The notes beneath the pieces are model-generated. The model did not search any database, was not told the DNA's origin, and was given only the letters and a program-made list of their open reading frames with translations. This document shows, in pieces, positions 42,336-51,424 of a stretch of DNA of 64,000 bases (its first letter is position 1; each line of letters begins with the position of its first letter). Origin of the DNA: Micromonospora_G sp040676775 (GTDB taxonomy: Bacteria > Actinomycetota > Actinomycetes > Mycobacteriales > Micromonosporaceae); assembly GCF_040676775.1 (NCBI RefSeq), contig NZ_JBFAPP010000011.1:220054-284053 (forward strand). Direction: 5' to 3'. Made by a program: the position numbers and the translations under genes.

Positions 42336-45020
42336 GTGACCGACGCACCCCGCCTCCTGTTGTTGGACGGCCATTCGCTGGCCTACCGGGCCTTCTTCGC
42401 GCTGCCGGTGGAGAACTTCTCCACCACCACCGGGCAGCCGACGAACGCGGTGTACGGCTTCACCTCGATGCTGATCAACGTGCTCCGCGACGAGCGGCCG
42501 ACCCACCTGATCGTCTCCTTCGACATCTCCCGACGGTCGTTCCGCACCGAGCGCTACGCCGAATACAAGGCCGGCCGGGCGGAGACACCAACCGACTTCC
42601 ACGGCCAGGTGAGCCTGGTCAAGGAGGTGCTCGCCGCGCTGCGGGTGCCGGTGGTGGAGAAGGAGGGCTACGAGGCCGACGACGTCATCGCCACCCTCGC
42701 CCGGCAGGGGCGGGAGAGCGGGATGGACGTGCTGATCTGCACCGGTGACCGGGACGCCTTCCAGTTGATCGGCAACCAGGTCACCGTGCTCTACCCCCGC
42801 AAGGGCGTCTCCGACCTGGCCCGGATGGACCCGGCGGCGGTGACCGAGCGCTACGGGGTCGGCCCGGAGCAGTACCGCGACCTGGCCGCCCTGGTCGGGG
42901 AGAGCAGCGACAACCTGCCCGGGGTGCCCGGGGTCGGCCCGAAGACCGCGGCCAAGTGGATCAACCAGTACGGCGGGGTGGAGGGCGTGATCGCCCGCGC
43001 CGACGAGATCAAGGGCAAGGCCGGCGACAGCCTGCGGGAACGGCTCGCCGACGTGATCCGCAACTACGAGCTGAACCAGCTCGTCGACGATCTGGAGCTG
43101 CCGCTGGGCGCGGACGACGCCCGCTGGGCCGGCTGGGACCGCGAGGCGGTGCACCAGGTTTTCGACACGCTCCAGTTCCGGGTCCTGCGCGACCGGCTCT
43201 ACCAGTACCTGGAGGCGGTGCAGCCGGAGGCCGAGTCCGGCTTCGAGCTGGCCACCGAGGTGCTCGGCACCGGCACGGTGGCGGCCTGGCTGGCCGAGCA
43301 CGCCCCGGTCGGTGTCCCCACCGGGATGGCGGTGGCCGGCACCTTCGGCCGCGGCACCGGCACGCTGACCGGGGTGGCGGTGGCCACCGCCGAAGGTGCC
43401 GGCGGCTGGTTCGACCCGGCCACGCTCGATCCGTCCGACGAGGCGGCGGTGGCGCAGTGGCTGGCCGACGAGACCCGACCGAAGGTCCTGCACGACAGCA
43501 AGCCGGCGTCGCTGGCATTCGCCGCGCACGGCTGGCACCTGCGGGGGATCACCCGCGACACCGCGCTGGCGGCGTACCTGGCCCGGCCGGACCAGCGCTC
43601 CTACGACCTGGGTGACCTGGCCCTGCGCTACCTGCACCGGGAACTGCGGGTCGACCAGCCGGAGTCCGGCCAGCTCACCTTCGAGGGGCTCGGCAACGAC
43701 GGCGAGGTCGAGCAGAACCTGATGCTGCGGGCCGCGGCCACGCTCGATCTCGCCGACGCGATCGACGCCGAACTCGCCCGCGACGGAGAGCTCTCCGCCC
43801 GGCTGCTGGCCGACGTGGAACTGCCGCTGGTGCGGGTCCTCGGCGAGATGGAGCGGGTCGGCATCGCCGCCGACACCGACTACCTCTCCGAGCTGGAGGC
43901 GCACTTCGCCGGAGAGGTGAAGGCGGCCGCGCAGGCGGCGTACGGGGTGGTCGGGCGGGAGTTCAACCTCGGCTCGCCCAAGCAGCTCCAGGAGATCCTC
44001 TTCACCGAGCTGGGGCTGCCCAAGACCAAGAAGATCAAGACCGGCTACACCACCGACGCGGACGCGCTGCAGTGGCTCTACGCGCAGAACCCGCACCCGG
44101 TGCTCGGTCACCTGCTGCGCCACCGGGACGTGGCCCGGTTGAAGTCGACCGTCGACGGGCTGCTCAAGTCGATCTCAGACGACGGCCGGATCCACACCAC
44201 CTACAACCAGACTGTGGCGGCCACCGGGCGACTCTCGTCGACCGACCCCAACCTGCAGAACATCCCGATCCGGACCGAGGAGGGCCGGCGGATCCGGCGT
44301 GCCTTCGTGGTCGGCGCCGGCTACGACACCCTGCTCACCGCCGACTACAGCCAGATCGAAATGCGGATCATGGCGCACCTCTCGGTCGACGAGGCGCTGA
44401 TCGAGGCGTTCAACTCCGGCGAGGACTTCCACGCCGCGACCGCGTCGTTCGTCTTCCACGTACCGGTCGCCGAGGTCACCCCGGACCAGCGCCGCAAGAT
44501 CAAGGCGATGAACTACGGCCTGGCGTACGGGCTGAGCGCCTTCGGCCTGGCCCAGCAGCTCAACATCGCCCCCGACGAGGCACGCGGGCTGATGGAGGAA
44601 TACTTCAGCCGGTTCGGTGGCGTCCGCGACTACCTCCAGGAGGTGGTCCGGCGCGCCGTGCGCGACGGCTACACCGAGACCATGCTCGGCCGACGGCGCT
44701 ACCTGCCGGACCTGGTCAGCGACAACCGGCAGCGGCGGGAGATGGCCGAGCGGATGGCGCTCAACGCCCCGATCCAGGGCTCGGCGGCCGACATGATCAA
44801 GGTCGCCATGCTGCACGTCGACACCGCGCTGCGCGGCTCCGGCCTACGTTCCCGGATGCTGCTGCAGGTGCACGACGAGCTGGTCTTCGAGGTCTACCCC
44901 GGTGAACGGGAGCAGCTCGAGGAACTGGTCCGGCGCGAGATGGGCAACGCCCACCCGCTGTCGGTGCCGCTGGAGGTCTCGGTCGGCGCGGGCCAGGACT
45001 GGAACAGCGCCGACCACTGA
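42336..45020 (+). CDS. polA: DNA polymerase I
   Basis: An 894-residue enzyme for gap filling and repair. Residues 1-290 form the 5'-3' nuclease (LLLLDGHSLAYRAFF, EGYEADDVIATLA, TGDRDAFQL, GPKTAAKWI). The central domain (about 300-490) lacks the DxE and other acidic residues of a 3'-5' exonuclease, so it probably has no proofreading, as in mycobacterial PolA. The polymerase domain has motif A DYSQIEMRI, motif B RRKIKAMNYGLAYG and motif C QVHDELVFEV. GTG 42336 lies seven bases after TAGAGT, a -10 box, suggesting a leaderless mRNA; in-frame ATGs at 42306 and 42249 lie upstream of that start point. Confidence 0.96.
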   Translation: MTDAPRLLLLDGHSLAYRAFFALPVENFSTTTGQPTNAVYGFTSMLINVLRDERPTHLIVSFDISRRSFRTERYAEYKAGRAETPTDFHGQVSLVKEVLAALRVPVVEKEGYEADDVIATLARQGRESGMDVLICTGDRDAFQLIGNQVTVLYPRKGVSDLARMDPAAVTERYGVGPEQYRDLAALVGESSDNLPGVPGVGPKTAAKWINQYGGVEGVIARADEIKGKAGDSLRERLADVIRNYELNQLVDDLELPLGADDARWAGWDREAVHQVFDTLQFRVLRDRLYQYLEAVQPEAESGFELATEVLGTGTVAAWLAEHAPVGVPTGMAVAGTFGRGTGTLTGVAVATAEGAGGWFDPATLDPSDEAAVAQWLADETRPKVLHDSKPASLAFAAHGWHLRGITRDTALAAYLARPDQRSYDLGDLALRYLHRELRVDQPESGQLTFEGLGNDGEVEQNLMLRAAATLDLADAIDAELARDGELSARLLADVELPLVRVLGEMERVGIAADTDYLSELEAHFAGEVKAAAQAAYGVVGREFNLGSPKQLQEILFTELGLPKTKKIKTGYTTDADALQWLYAQNPHPVLGHLLRHRDVARLKSTVDGLLKSISDDGRIHTTYNQTVAATGRLSSTDPNLQNIPIRTEEGRRIRRAFVVGAGYDTLLTADYSQIEMRIMAHLSVDEALIEAFNSGEDFHAATASFVFHVPVAEVTPDQRRKIKAMNYGLAYGLSAFGLAQQLNIAPDEARGLMEEYFSRFGGVRDYLQEVVRRAVRDGYTETMLGRRRYLPDLVSDNRQRREMAERMALNAPIQGSAADMIKVAMLHVDTALRGSGLRSRMLLQVHDELVFEVYPGEREQLEELVRREMGNAHPLSVPLEVSVGAGQDWNSADH

Positions 45021-45050
45021 CCCCGGTGGTCGCCCGCTTGACCGGGTCGC

Positions 45051-45386
45051 TCACCTCAGCGGGTCGTGGCCCCAGTTCATCAGGGAGAAGCGCCACCGGG
45101 TGCGGCTGACGTCGCCCCGGGGGCGCTGCGCCATGTGCCGGTGTACGTAACCGACGACCTTGCGCATGTGCGCGTAGTCCCGGTCGGTCAGCTCCGCCCG
45201 CTTGCGGCGCAGCAGGCCGATGATCCGCCGTCCGGATTCGTGCCCGACCGACTCGCCGCCCCCGGAGTGCTGACCGACGGCCTTGGAGTCGTCGGTCTGC
45301 AGCCACGTCTCCAACTCGCCGGGTTTCATGTTCACCGCGTCGGTGAAGTTCCGGTAGACGTCGGCCTGGTCGTCACCGCGGGGCAC
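45051..45386 (-). CDS. DUF3140 family protein
   Basis: A 111-residue protein with NMKPGELETWLQTDDSKAVGQ, ESVGHESGRRIIGLLRRKRAELTDRDYAHMRKVVGYVHRHMAQRP and a C-terminal WRFSLMNWGHDPLR, matching DUF3140, whose members are annotated as possible DNA-binding proteins. The GTG start overlaps the end of the DUF2945 gene by 14 bases. This pair is often found together in actinomycetes. Function not established. Confidence 0.85.
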   Translation of the reverse strand: MPRGDDQADVYRNFTDAVNMKPGELETWLQTDDSKAVGQHSGGGESVGHESGRRIIGLLRRKRAELTDRDYAHMRKVVGYVHRHMAQRPRGDVSRTRWRFSLMNWGHDPLR

Positions 45387-45591
45387 GACGCAGCGCCCCG
45401 GGCTTGTGCACCGCCTCGCCGCCGGAGTCCGACCGGACCCGGTACTGCGGGTCCTCCTTACTGGCGTCGACCGTACGTCTGGCGGCTGTTGTCCGTTTGG
45501 TGATTTCCTCCTGGACGGTGCCGTACGCCGTTCCGCCGTGGCTGCGCCAGCTCACCCGATCGCCCTTGTGTAGCTTCTCGTCCTTGTCCAT
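45373..45591 (-). CDS. DUF2945 family protein (TUDOR-like)
   Basis: A 72-residue protein: KLHKGDRVSWRSHGGTAYGTV is the small beta-barrel start, and DPQYRVRSDSGGEAVHKPGALRR the end of the DUF2945 (hypervirulence-associated TUDOR) domain. It may bind nucleic acid or protein, but nothing is proven. Start ATG at 45591 is clear. It is the first gene of a two-gene unit with the DUF3140 gene. Confidence 0.87.
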   Translation of the reverse strand: MDKDEKLHKGDRVSWRSHGGTAYGTVQEEITKRTTAARRTVDASKEDPQYRVRSDSGGEAVHKPGALRRAPR

Positions 45592-45645
45592 GACACGGTC
45601 TACCCTGCCCCTCGGGCCGAAAACCGGGCCGGAGGCGGCGGGACT

Positions 45646-46464
45646 TCATCCCCCCGTGGGCGGTTTGTCGGAAACGAAGATCGCCGTGCCGGGGAAGAGC
45701 CGGCCGCGCAGCGGGCTCCACTGCCCCCACAGTTGCTCGTGCTCCTCCGGCCACTCCGGCTCCACCACGTCGCGCACCCGGAACCCGGCGCCGACCAGCT
45801 CCCTGATCCGGTCGCCGAGGGTGCGGTGCTGCTCGACGTAGCTGGGCACCCCGTCGGTGTCCTGCTCCACGTACGGGCGCCGGTCGAAGTAGGAGTGCAC
45901 CGCCTTCAGGCCACCCTCGCCCGGGTCGTCGAGGAAGATCCAGCGCATCGGGTGGGTGACCGAGAAGACCCACTGGCCGCCGGGTCGCAGCACCCGGTAC
46001 ACCTCCCGCATCACCGCCGCCGAGTCGGCCACGAACGGCACGGCGCCGAAGGCCGTGCAGACGATGTCGAAGGCGCCGTCGGCGAACGGCAGGGCCAGGG
46101 CGTCGGCCTGGACCAGCGGCACCCGTACGCCGGAGGTCTCGGCCGCGTGCGCGGCGTGCCGCAACATGCCCGCGGAGAGGTCGAGGGCGACCGGGCGGGC
46201 CTGCTGGGTGGCCAGCCAGCGGGAGGCCGAGGCGGCGCCGCAGCCGAGCTCCAGCACCCGGCGGCCGGGAAGGTCGCCGAGCAGCCGGGCGTCGGCCTCG
46301 CGCAGCCGCTCCGGGCACCAGACGAAGTCGACGTCGCCCAGGAACTCGCCGTGCTCGGCCTGGTAGTCGTCGGCGTCGCGGTCCCACCACTGGCGGCTGG
46401 CCCGCCGGGTCTCCGTGTCGCTGACCGTGCGCCGGGTCACACCCGCGGCCTCGTCGTCACTCAT
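45646..46464 (-). CDS. Class I SAM-dependent methyltransferase
   Basis: A 272-residue enzyme with the Rossmann-type SAM site VLELGCGAASASRWLATQ (motif I), VALDLSAGML (motif II), QADALALPFADGAFDIVCTAFG (motifs III/IV) and EVYRVLRPGGQWVFSVTHP, typical of the UbiE/Methyltransf_11 group. The substrate is not known; SVTHPMRWIF is a common segment in an actinomycete subfamily. ATG 46464 lies seven bases after TAGCGT on the minus strand, so a leaderless mRNA is likely. The frame runs much further upstream on paper, but that is a shadow of rpsA and coaE. Confidence 0.9.
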   Translation of the reverse strand: MSDDEAAGVTRRTVSDTETRRASRQWWDRDADDYQAEHGEFLGDVDFVWCPERLREADARLLGDLPGRRVLELGCGAASASRWLATQQARPVALDLSAGMLRHAAHAAETSGVRVPLVQADALALPFADGAFDIVCTAFGAVPFVADSAAVMREVYRVLRPGGQWVFSVTHPMRWIFLDDPGEGGLKAVHSYFDRRPYVEQDTDGVPSYVEQHRTLGDRIRELVGAGFRVRDVVEPEWPEEHEQLWGQWSPLRGRLFPGTAIFVSDKPPTGG

Positions 46465-46797
46465 CCGGGCCACGCTAGAGGCCGGGTACGCGCACGTCGC
46501 GCGCGGCCTCGACGCCGCGCCGGGCGGGCTCGCGTACGGGCGAGTTCCCGCGCTGTGGACGGCGTGTCGCATCAGGTGGCAGGAGGGCTTGCATGCTGTG
46601 GTAATGCGCACGGTAAGCTGTTCGATGCGCTCGCGGATCGTGTGCCTCGGCAGGGAGCAGGTCCGCGGTCGACGGGCATATCCCACGGTCTCACGCATGA
46701 TCGTTAGGTGTGTACGGCGACGGATCCGCTGGCGCAAACAGGTCACTGCGACACAAACGCCTGCTGTGACACCCATCCGACCGGAGCAACCGCCCAC
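46465..46797. other. Divergent intergenic region upstream of rpsA
   Basis: These 333 bases must contain the rpsA promoter and leader. TTGCAT (46589-46594) with TAAGCT (46614-46619) is a possible pair, but the 19-base spacing is long. The -10 box of the methyltransferase (46472-46477) is at the other end. I see no clear S1 autoregulatory structure. Confidence 0.45.
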
Positions 46798-48294
46798 ATG
46801 ACGAGCAGCATCGAGGCCCCCTCGAGCGCCAACCGGGTCACCCACGACGATCTCGGCTCTGAGGAAGCTTTCCTCGCCGCGATCGACGAGACCATCAAGT
46901 ACTTCAACGACGGCGATATTGTCGAAGGCACCGTCGTCAAGGTCGATCGGGACGAGGTCCTGCTCGACATCGGCTACAAGACCGAGGGTGTCATCCCCTC
47001 GCGCGAGTTGTCGATCAAGCACGACGTGGACCCCGCGGATGTGGTCTCCGTTGGTGACCACATCGAAGCCCTGGTTCTCCAGAAGGAGGACAAAGAGGGC
47101 CGGCTGATCCTCTCGAAGAAGCGGGCGCAGTACGAGCGCGCCTGGGGCACGATCGAGAAGATCAAGGACGAGGACGGCGTCGTGCGCGGTTCCGTCATCG
47201 AGGTGGTCAAGGGTGGCCTCATCCTCGACATCGGCCTGCGGGGCTTCCTGCCCGCGTCGCTGGTGGAGATGCGTCGGGTGCGGGACCTGCAGCCGTACGT
47301 GGGCCGGGAGCTCGAAGCCAAGATCATCGAGCTGGACAAGAACCGCAACAACGTGGTCCTGTCCCGCCGGGCCTGGCTCGAGCAGACCCAGTCCGAGGTG
47401 CGCACCGAGTTCCTCAACAAGTTGCAGAAGGGGCAGGTCCGCAAGGGCGTCGTCTCCTCGATCGTCAACTTCGGTGCGTTCGTCGACCTCGGCGGCGTCG
47501 ACGGTCTGGTGCACGTTTCCGAGCTGTCCTGGAAGCACATCGACCACCCCTCCGAGGTGGTCGAGGTCGGCCAGGAGGTGGAGGTCGAGGTCCTGGACGT
47601 CGATCTCGACCGCGAGCGTGTCTCGCTGTCGCTGAAGGCGACCCAGGAGGACCCGTGGCGGCAGTTCGCCCGGACCCACGCGATCCAGCAGATCGTGCCG
47701 GGTAAGGTCACCAAGCTGGTCCCGTTCGGTGCGTTCGTCCGGGTGGACGACGGCATCGAGGGCCTGGTCCACATCTCCGAGCTGGCCGAGCGCCACGTGG
47801 AGATCCCGGAGCAGGTCGTCCAGGTCGGCTCGGACGTCATGGTCAAGGTCATCGACATCGACCTCGAGCGTCGGCGGATCTCGCTCTCGCTCAAGCAGGC
47901 GAACGAGGGCTTCGTCGAGGGCGAGGAGCACTTCGACCCGACCCTCTACGGCATGGCCGCGACGTACGACAACGAGGGCAACTACATCTACCCCGAGGGC
48001 TTCGACCCGGAGACCGGGGAGTGGCTCGAAGGTTTCGACAAGCAGCGCGAGACCTGGGAGACGCAGTACGCCGAGGCTCGTACCCGCTGGGAGGCCCACA
48101 CCAAGCAGGTGCAGACCTCCCGCGCCGCCGACGCCGAGGCCGCTGCCAACCCGACTCCGGTCAGCACCGGTGGCGGCGGGGCGACCTCCTCGTCCACCCC
48201 GGCGCCGGCCCGTCAGGCCGAGGAGCCGGCTGGCACCCTGGCCACCGACGAGGCGCTCGCCGCACTGCGGGAGAAGCTCGCCGGCGGTAAGTGA
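46798..48294 (+). CDS. rpsA: 30S ribosomal protein S1
   Basis: A 498-residue RNA-binding protein with four S1 domains (about 35-105, 123-190, 205-275 and 290-360), for example DIVEGTVVKVDRDEVLLDIGYKTEG and KGVVSSIVNFGAFVDLGGVDGLVHVSELSW. Four domains are usual for actinobacteria, against six in E. coli. The C-terminus is a disordered Ser/Ala/Pro tail. It helps the ribosome bind structured mRNAs. ATG 46798 follows GGAG at about 11 bases; the frame extends to 46708 without family similarity. Confidence 0.96.
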   Translation: MTSSIEAPSSANRVTHDDLGSEEAFLAAIDETIKYFNDGDIVEGTVVKVDRDEVLLDIGYKTEGVIPSRELSIKHDVDPADVVSVGDHIEALVLQKEDKEGRLILSKKRAQYERAWGTIEKIKDEDGVVRGSVIEVVKGGLILDIGLRGFLPASLVEMRRVRDLQPYVGRELEAKIIELDKNRNNVVLSRRAWLEQTQSEVRTEFLNKLQKGQVRKGVVSSIVNFGAFVDLGGVDGLVHVSELSWKHIDHPSEVVEVGQEVEVEVLDVDLDRERVSLSLKATQEDPWRQFARTHAIQQIVPGKVTKLVPFGAFVRVDDGIEGLVHISELAERHVEIPEQVVQVGSDVMVKVIDIDLERRRISLSLKQANEGFVEGEEHFDPTLYGMAATYDNEGNYIYPEGFDPETGEWLEGFDKQRETWETQYAEARTRWEAHTKQVQTSRAADAEAAANPTPVSTGGGGATSSSTPAPARQAEEPAGTLATDEALAALREKLAGGK

Positions 48295-48351
48295 GCCAGC
48301 TAGCGCGTGAGGCGACTCACGCGTAAGTCGACTCGCGGGTAAGACACACGC

Positions 48352-48390
48352 GGCGGCCCCGTCCTTCCCATCCGGAAGGGCGGGGCCGCC
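48352..48390 (+). terminator. Terminator of rpsA
   Basis: GGCGGCCCCG-T-CCTTCC and GGAAGG-G-CGGGGCCGCC form a 17-position stem with one mismatch and a short CATC loop, 57 bases after the rpsA stop. Confidence 0.72.
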
Positions 48391-48420
48391 GTCGTCGTCC
48401 CCGCCACCCCGCTGGGGCGC

Positions 48421-48502
48421 CAAGCCAACCGGGGGCAAGCCAACCGGGGGGCAACAAGCCAACCCTGGGACAAGCCCAACCAGCGGGACAACAAGCCCAA
48501 CC
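48421..48502. repeat. Five spaced CAAGCC(C)AACC repeats upstream of coaE
   Basis: CAAGCCAACC or CAAGCCCAACC begins at 48421, 48436, 48455, 48471 and 48492, that is with spacings of 15, 19, 16 and 21 bases, and G-rich spacers. The copies are all on the same strand. No coding frame is supported. The block lies between the rpsA terminator and the coaE start. Confidence 0.75.
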
Positions 48503-48558
48503 GAAGATCGGGTCGTGGCAACTTGCCCGCCGTCGGCCCGACGGGGTTGACTGGTCCG

Positions 48559-49740
48559 GTGCTGATGGTCGGACTCACCGGTGGGATCGGATCGGGCAAG
48601 AGCGTCGTCGCGACCCGGCTGGCCGGGCTCGGCGCGGTGCTGATCGACGCCGACCGGATCGCCCGCGAGGTGGTCGCGCCCGGAACCGAGGGGCTGGCCG
48701 AGATCGTGGCGACCTTCGGCGACCGGGTGCTCGCCGCCGACGGCAGCCTCGACCGGGCCGCACTCGGTGCCCTCGTCTTCGACGACGAACCCGCCCGACG
48801 GCAACTGGAGCGGATCACCCACCCGAGGGTCCGGGCGCGTACCGCCGAACTCGCCGCCGCGGCGCCCGCCGACGCGATCGTGGTCAACGACGTACCGCTG
48901 CTGGTCGAGGCGGGGCTCGCGCCGACGTACCACCTGGTCGTCGTGGTGACCGCGGACCGGGACACCCGGGTGGCCCGGCTGGTCCGCGACCGGGGGATGA
49001 GCGTCGAGCAGGCGGAGCAGCGGATCCGCGCCCAGACCGGTGACCCGCAGCGGCGGGCCGCCGCCGACGTGGTGCTGACCAACGACAGCGACCTGGCCGA
49101 TCTGCACGCGCGGGTGGACGCACTCTGGCGGGACCGGCTGGTGCCCTACGAGCGTCACCTGCGCGACCGGGTCGCGGTCCGGGGTGGGACGGTGGTGCTC
49201 ACCGAGGCCGACCCCGACTGGCCGGTGCAGTACGAGCGGCTGGCCGCCCGGATCCGGCACGCGGTACGCCCGGCCGACCTCCGGGTCGACCACATCGGCT
49301 CCACCTCGGTGCCCGGACTGGCCGCCAAGAACGTGATCGACATCCAGCTCACCGTCGAGTCCCTGGACCAGGCCGACGCGCTCGCCGGCCCACTCGCCGA
49401 CGCCGGCTTCCCGCGCTGTGCCGGCGACTGGTGGGACCAACCCCGGCACGCGGACGGCGGCGCGCGGTGGGAGAAGCGGCTGCACGGCAGCGCCGACCCG
49501 GCCCGGCCGGTCAACCTGCACCTGCGGGTGGGCGGCTCGCCGGGATGGCGCTACGCCCTGCTGATGCGCGACCACCTCCGTGCCGACGAGGAGCAACGCG
49601 CCGGTTACCTGGCCCTCAAGCGGGGTCTCGCGGCCGGCGGCCCGGACACCGCCAGCTACACCGCGGCCAAGGAACCCTGGTTCGACGGCGAGCACCTGCT
49701 GGCCGAGCGGTGGGCGGCCACCACCGACTGGCGCCCCTGA
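48559..49740 (+). CDS. coaE: Dephospho-CoA kinase fused to a GrpB/UPF0157 domain
   Basis: A 393-residue two-domain protein. Residues 1-200 are CoaE, which phosphorylates dephospho-CoA in the last step of CoA synthesis: P-loop GLTGGIGSGKS, LIDADRIAREVV, PLLVEAGLA and the lid RDRGMSVEQAEQRI. Residues about 210-393 are a GrpB-like nucleotidyltransferase fold (DPDWPVQYERLAARI, RVDHIGSTSVPGLAAKNVIDIQL). This fusion is known in actinobacteria, including mycobacteria, where the second domain assists folding. GTG 48559 fits the usual start; ATG 48565 two codons later is possible. Confidence 0.94.
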   Translation: MLMVGLTGGIGSGKSVVATRLAGLGAVLIDADRIAREVVAPGTEGLAEIVATFGDRVLAADGSLDRAALGALVFDDEPARRQLERITHPRVRARTAELAAAAPADAIVVNDVPLLVEAGLAPTYHLVVVVTADRDTRVARLVRDRGMSVEQAEQRIRAQTGDPQRRAAADVVLTNDSDLADLHARVDALWRDRLVPYERHLRDRVAVRGGTVVLTEADPDWPVQYERLAARIRHAVRPADLRVDHIGSTSVPGLAAKNVIDIQLTVESLDQADALAGPLADAGFPRCAGDWWDQPRHADGGARWEKRLHGSADPARPVNLHLRVGGSPGWRYALLMRDHLRADEEQRAGYLALKRGLAAGGPDTASYTAAKEPWFDGEHLLAERWAATTDWRP

Positions 49741-49774
49741 AACAGCTTCGTGCGCCGCAGCGGAGCCGGTCGGG

Positions 49775-51424
49775 TCAGCCCAGGGGCACGGTGGGTAGGT
49801 CCGGCACCGGGCCCGGGGTGAGGTCGAGCTGGGCGAACGCGCCGGTCCGGGTACGCAGTTCCAGCCGGCGCAGCAGGCCCGAGCGGTCCACCCAGTAGCG
49901 CATCCGGGCCTGTCCCCGGCCGACCTGCGCCTCGGCCTCCTTCGGGACCTCGAACACCGTCACCGGCCGGCCGTCCAGCTCGTCCTGGCGCAGCCAGCTC
50001 GCCGAGTCGCGCAGCCGGTCCGCCGGTCCCAGCCCGGCGCCGCCGACCGCCAGCGCCTCGTTGACCAGCAGGTCCAGGTCCGGTGCGCCGAGCGCGTCGG
50101 TCCGCCGCTGCCAGCTCAGGTGATCCCAGTCCCGGTCCCGGGGCGGGGGGAGCGGAGGCGGTTCGGCGCCGCCGCTGGCCGGGACGTCGCGCTCGGACGG
50201 CACGTCGCGTACGGCCACGCCGGTGCGGTTGGCCCGCAGCAGGGTCCGCTCGCCCGGCCGGTCCAGCTCGTCCAGGGCGAGGTAGGCGACACCGTCGGAC
50301 CAGTCGACCCAACCGGCGCCCCGGAGGTTGACCGCGGGCAACTCGGCGAGCGGCTGGGTGGTGGGCACCGCGAGCGTGATCCCGGCACCGCCCAGCGCCC
50401 GGTTCTCCGCGCGTACCCGCGTGAGCAGGTCGGTCTCGGCGCGGGTGGCCGCCCGTGGGCGTACCGGTGCGCCGCCGAGCGCCGCGACGGCGGTCAGCTC
50501 GGGCCGTTCGGCCCGGTCGAAGTCGACCTGGACCGGCACGTCACCGGCGAGCAGCGCCTCGAACCGGTGCAGGCGTCCGTCGCGGTCGAGCCAGTACCGT
50601 ACGGCTCCGCCGCCCAGCCCGCCGGTGGGCGGCGCCGGGATCGTCCCGTCGGTGCCGGACGTCGGGTTCCCGGTGAGCGCCGGCACCGCGGGGCCGAGCA
50701 GCACGTCGACGGTTGTCCCGCCGGCCCGGTCCCGGCCCAGCCAGCGGGCGGTGTCCCGGCCCAGCAGCGGCCCGGTCGGGTCCGACCGGTCCGCGGCGAC
50801 GGCGAAGAGCAGGGTGAGGAACGAGTCGACCGCGGCCGGCACCGGCCCGCTGGTGACCATCCGGCGGACCCGCCAGCCGTCACCCGGAGGTTGCGCTGGT
50901 GGCGGCGGCGCCGGTGACGGCGGCACCAGGGTCTGGAGCGGACCCGGTCCGCCGCCGGTCGGTCCGGTTCCGGCCGGCGGGTCCGGCCGGCTCAGCACCA
51001 GTCCGGGTACGGCCTGCAGCAGTCCCCGCTGACTGCCCGCACCGGGACCGGCCACGCTCAGGTAGGCCAGCCCGCGCGGCCAGTCGACCGCTCCGGCGAG
51101 CTCGATCTGGGTGCCGGGGATGCCGAGCGTGGCGTACACGCCGACCCGGCCGGCGCGGTAGTTGGTGATCCGCATCGCCGCCAGCCGGTCCGCTTCGGCC
51201 GCGGTGAGCGCGCGCGCCGGATCGGTGTGGCCGGGCGGGGCACAGGAGACCAGTCCGGCGGCGAGGCCGGCGCCGGAGACGAGCGCGAGGCAGCCGAGTA
51301 CACCCAGTGTCACCAGCCGGGCCCGTCCGCTCAGGGGCCGGCTGGGTTGCCGGGGCTCGGCGGGCGGTGGGGGCAGCCCGGTGGCGGGTCGTCGGCGCCC
51401 GGCGGGAGGCAACGAGGTGCTCAC
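49775..51424 (-). CDS. Membrane-anchored hypothetical protein with internal duplication
   Basis: A 549-residue protein with no recognised family. A cytoplasmic Pro/Arg-rich start (about 1-30) is followed by one membrane segment ending in a Cys (LVTLGVLGCLALVSGAGLAAGLVSC), so it is anchored with the bulk outside, possibly as a lipoprotein. The outer part has two related halves: each has a V/A-DW-x-x-G-L/V-AYL core (AVDWPRGLAYLSV and WVDWSDGVAYLAL) and a terminal strand set beginning RYWLDRDGRLHRFE or RYWVDRSGLLRRLE. The latter resembles ends of LppX/LprG-like lipid-binding domains. GTG 51424 (VSTSLPPAG) is the likely start; the frame upstream is not gene-like. Confidence 0.78.
   Translation of the reverse strand: MSTSLPPAGRRRPATGLPPPPAEPRQPSRPLSGRARLVTLGVLGCLALVSGAGLAAGLVSCAPPGHTDPARALTAAEADRLAAMRITNYRAGRVGVYATLGIPGTQIELAGAVDWPRGLAYLSVAGPGAGSQRGLLQAVPGLVLSRPDPPAGTGPTGGGPGPLQTLVPPSPAPPPPAQPPGDGWRVRRMVTSGPVPAAVDSFLTLLFAVAADRSDPTGPLLGRDTARWLGRDRAGGTTVDVLLGPAVPALTGNPTSGTDGTIPAPPTGGLGGGAVRYWLDRDGRLHRFEALLAGDVPVQVDFDRAERPELTAVAALGGAPVRPRAATRAETDLLTRVRAENRALGGAGITLAVPTTQPLAELPAVNLRGAGWVDWSDGVAYLALDELDRPGERTLLRANRTGVAVRDVPSERDVPASGGAEPPPLPPPRDRDWDHLSWQRRTDALGAPDLDLLVNEALAVGGAGLGPADRLRDSASWLRQDELDGRPVTVFEVPKEAEAQVGRGQARMRYWVDRSGLLRRLELRTRTGAFAQLDLTPGPVPDLPTVPLG

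Noticed and set aside
48421..48502. Possible CRISPR array
   Set aside because: The repeats are only 10-11 bases, the spacers are 5-11 bases and G-rich, and no cas gene is present.
45646..49695. A 1349-residue minus-strand open frame
   Set aside because: Only the last 272 codons form a real gene, the methyltransferase; the rest is antisense to rpsA and coaE.
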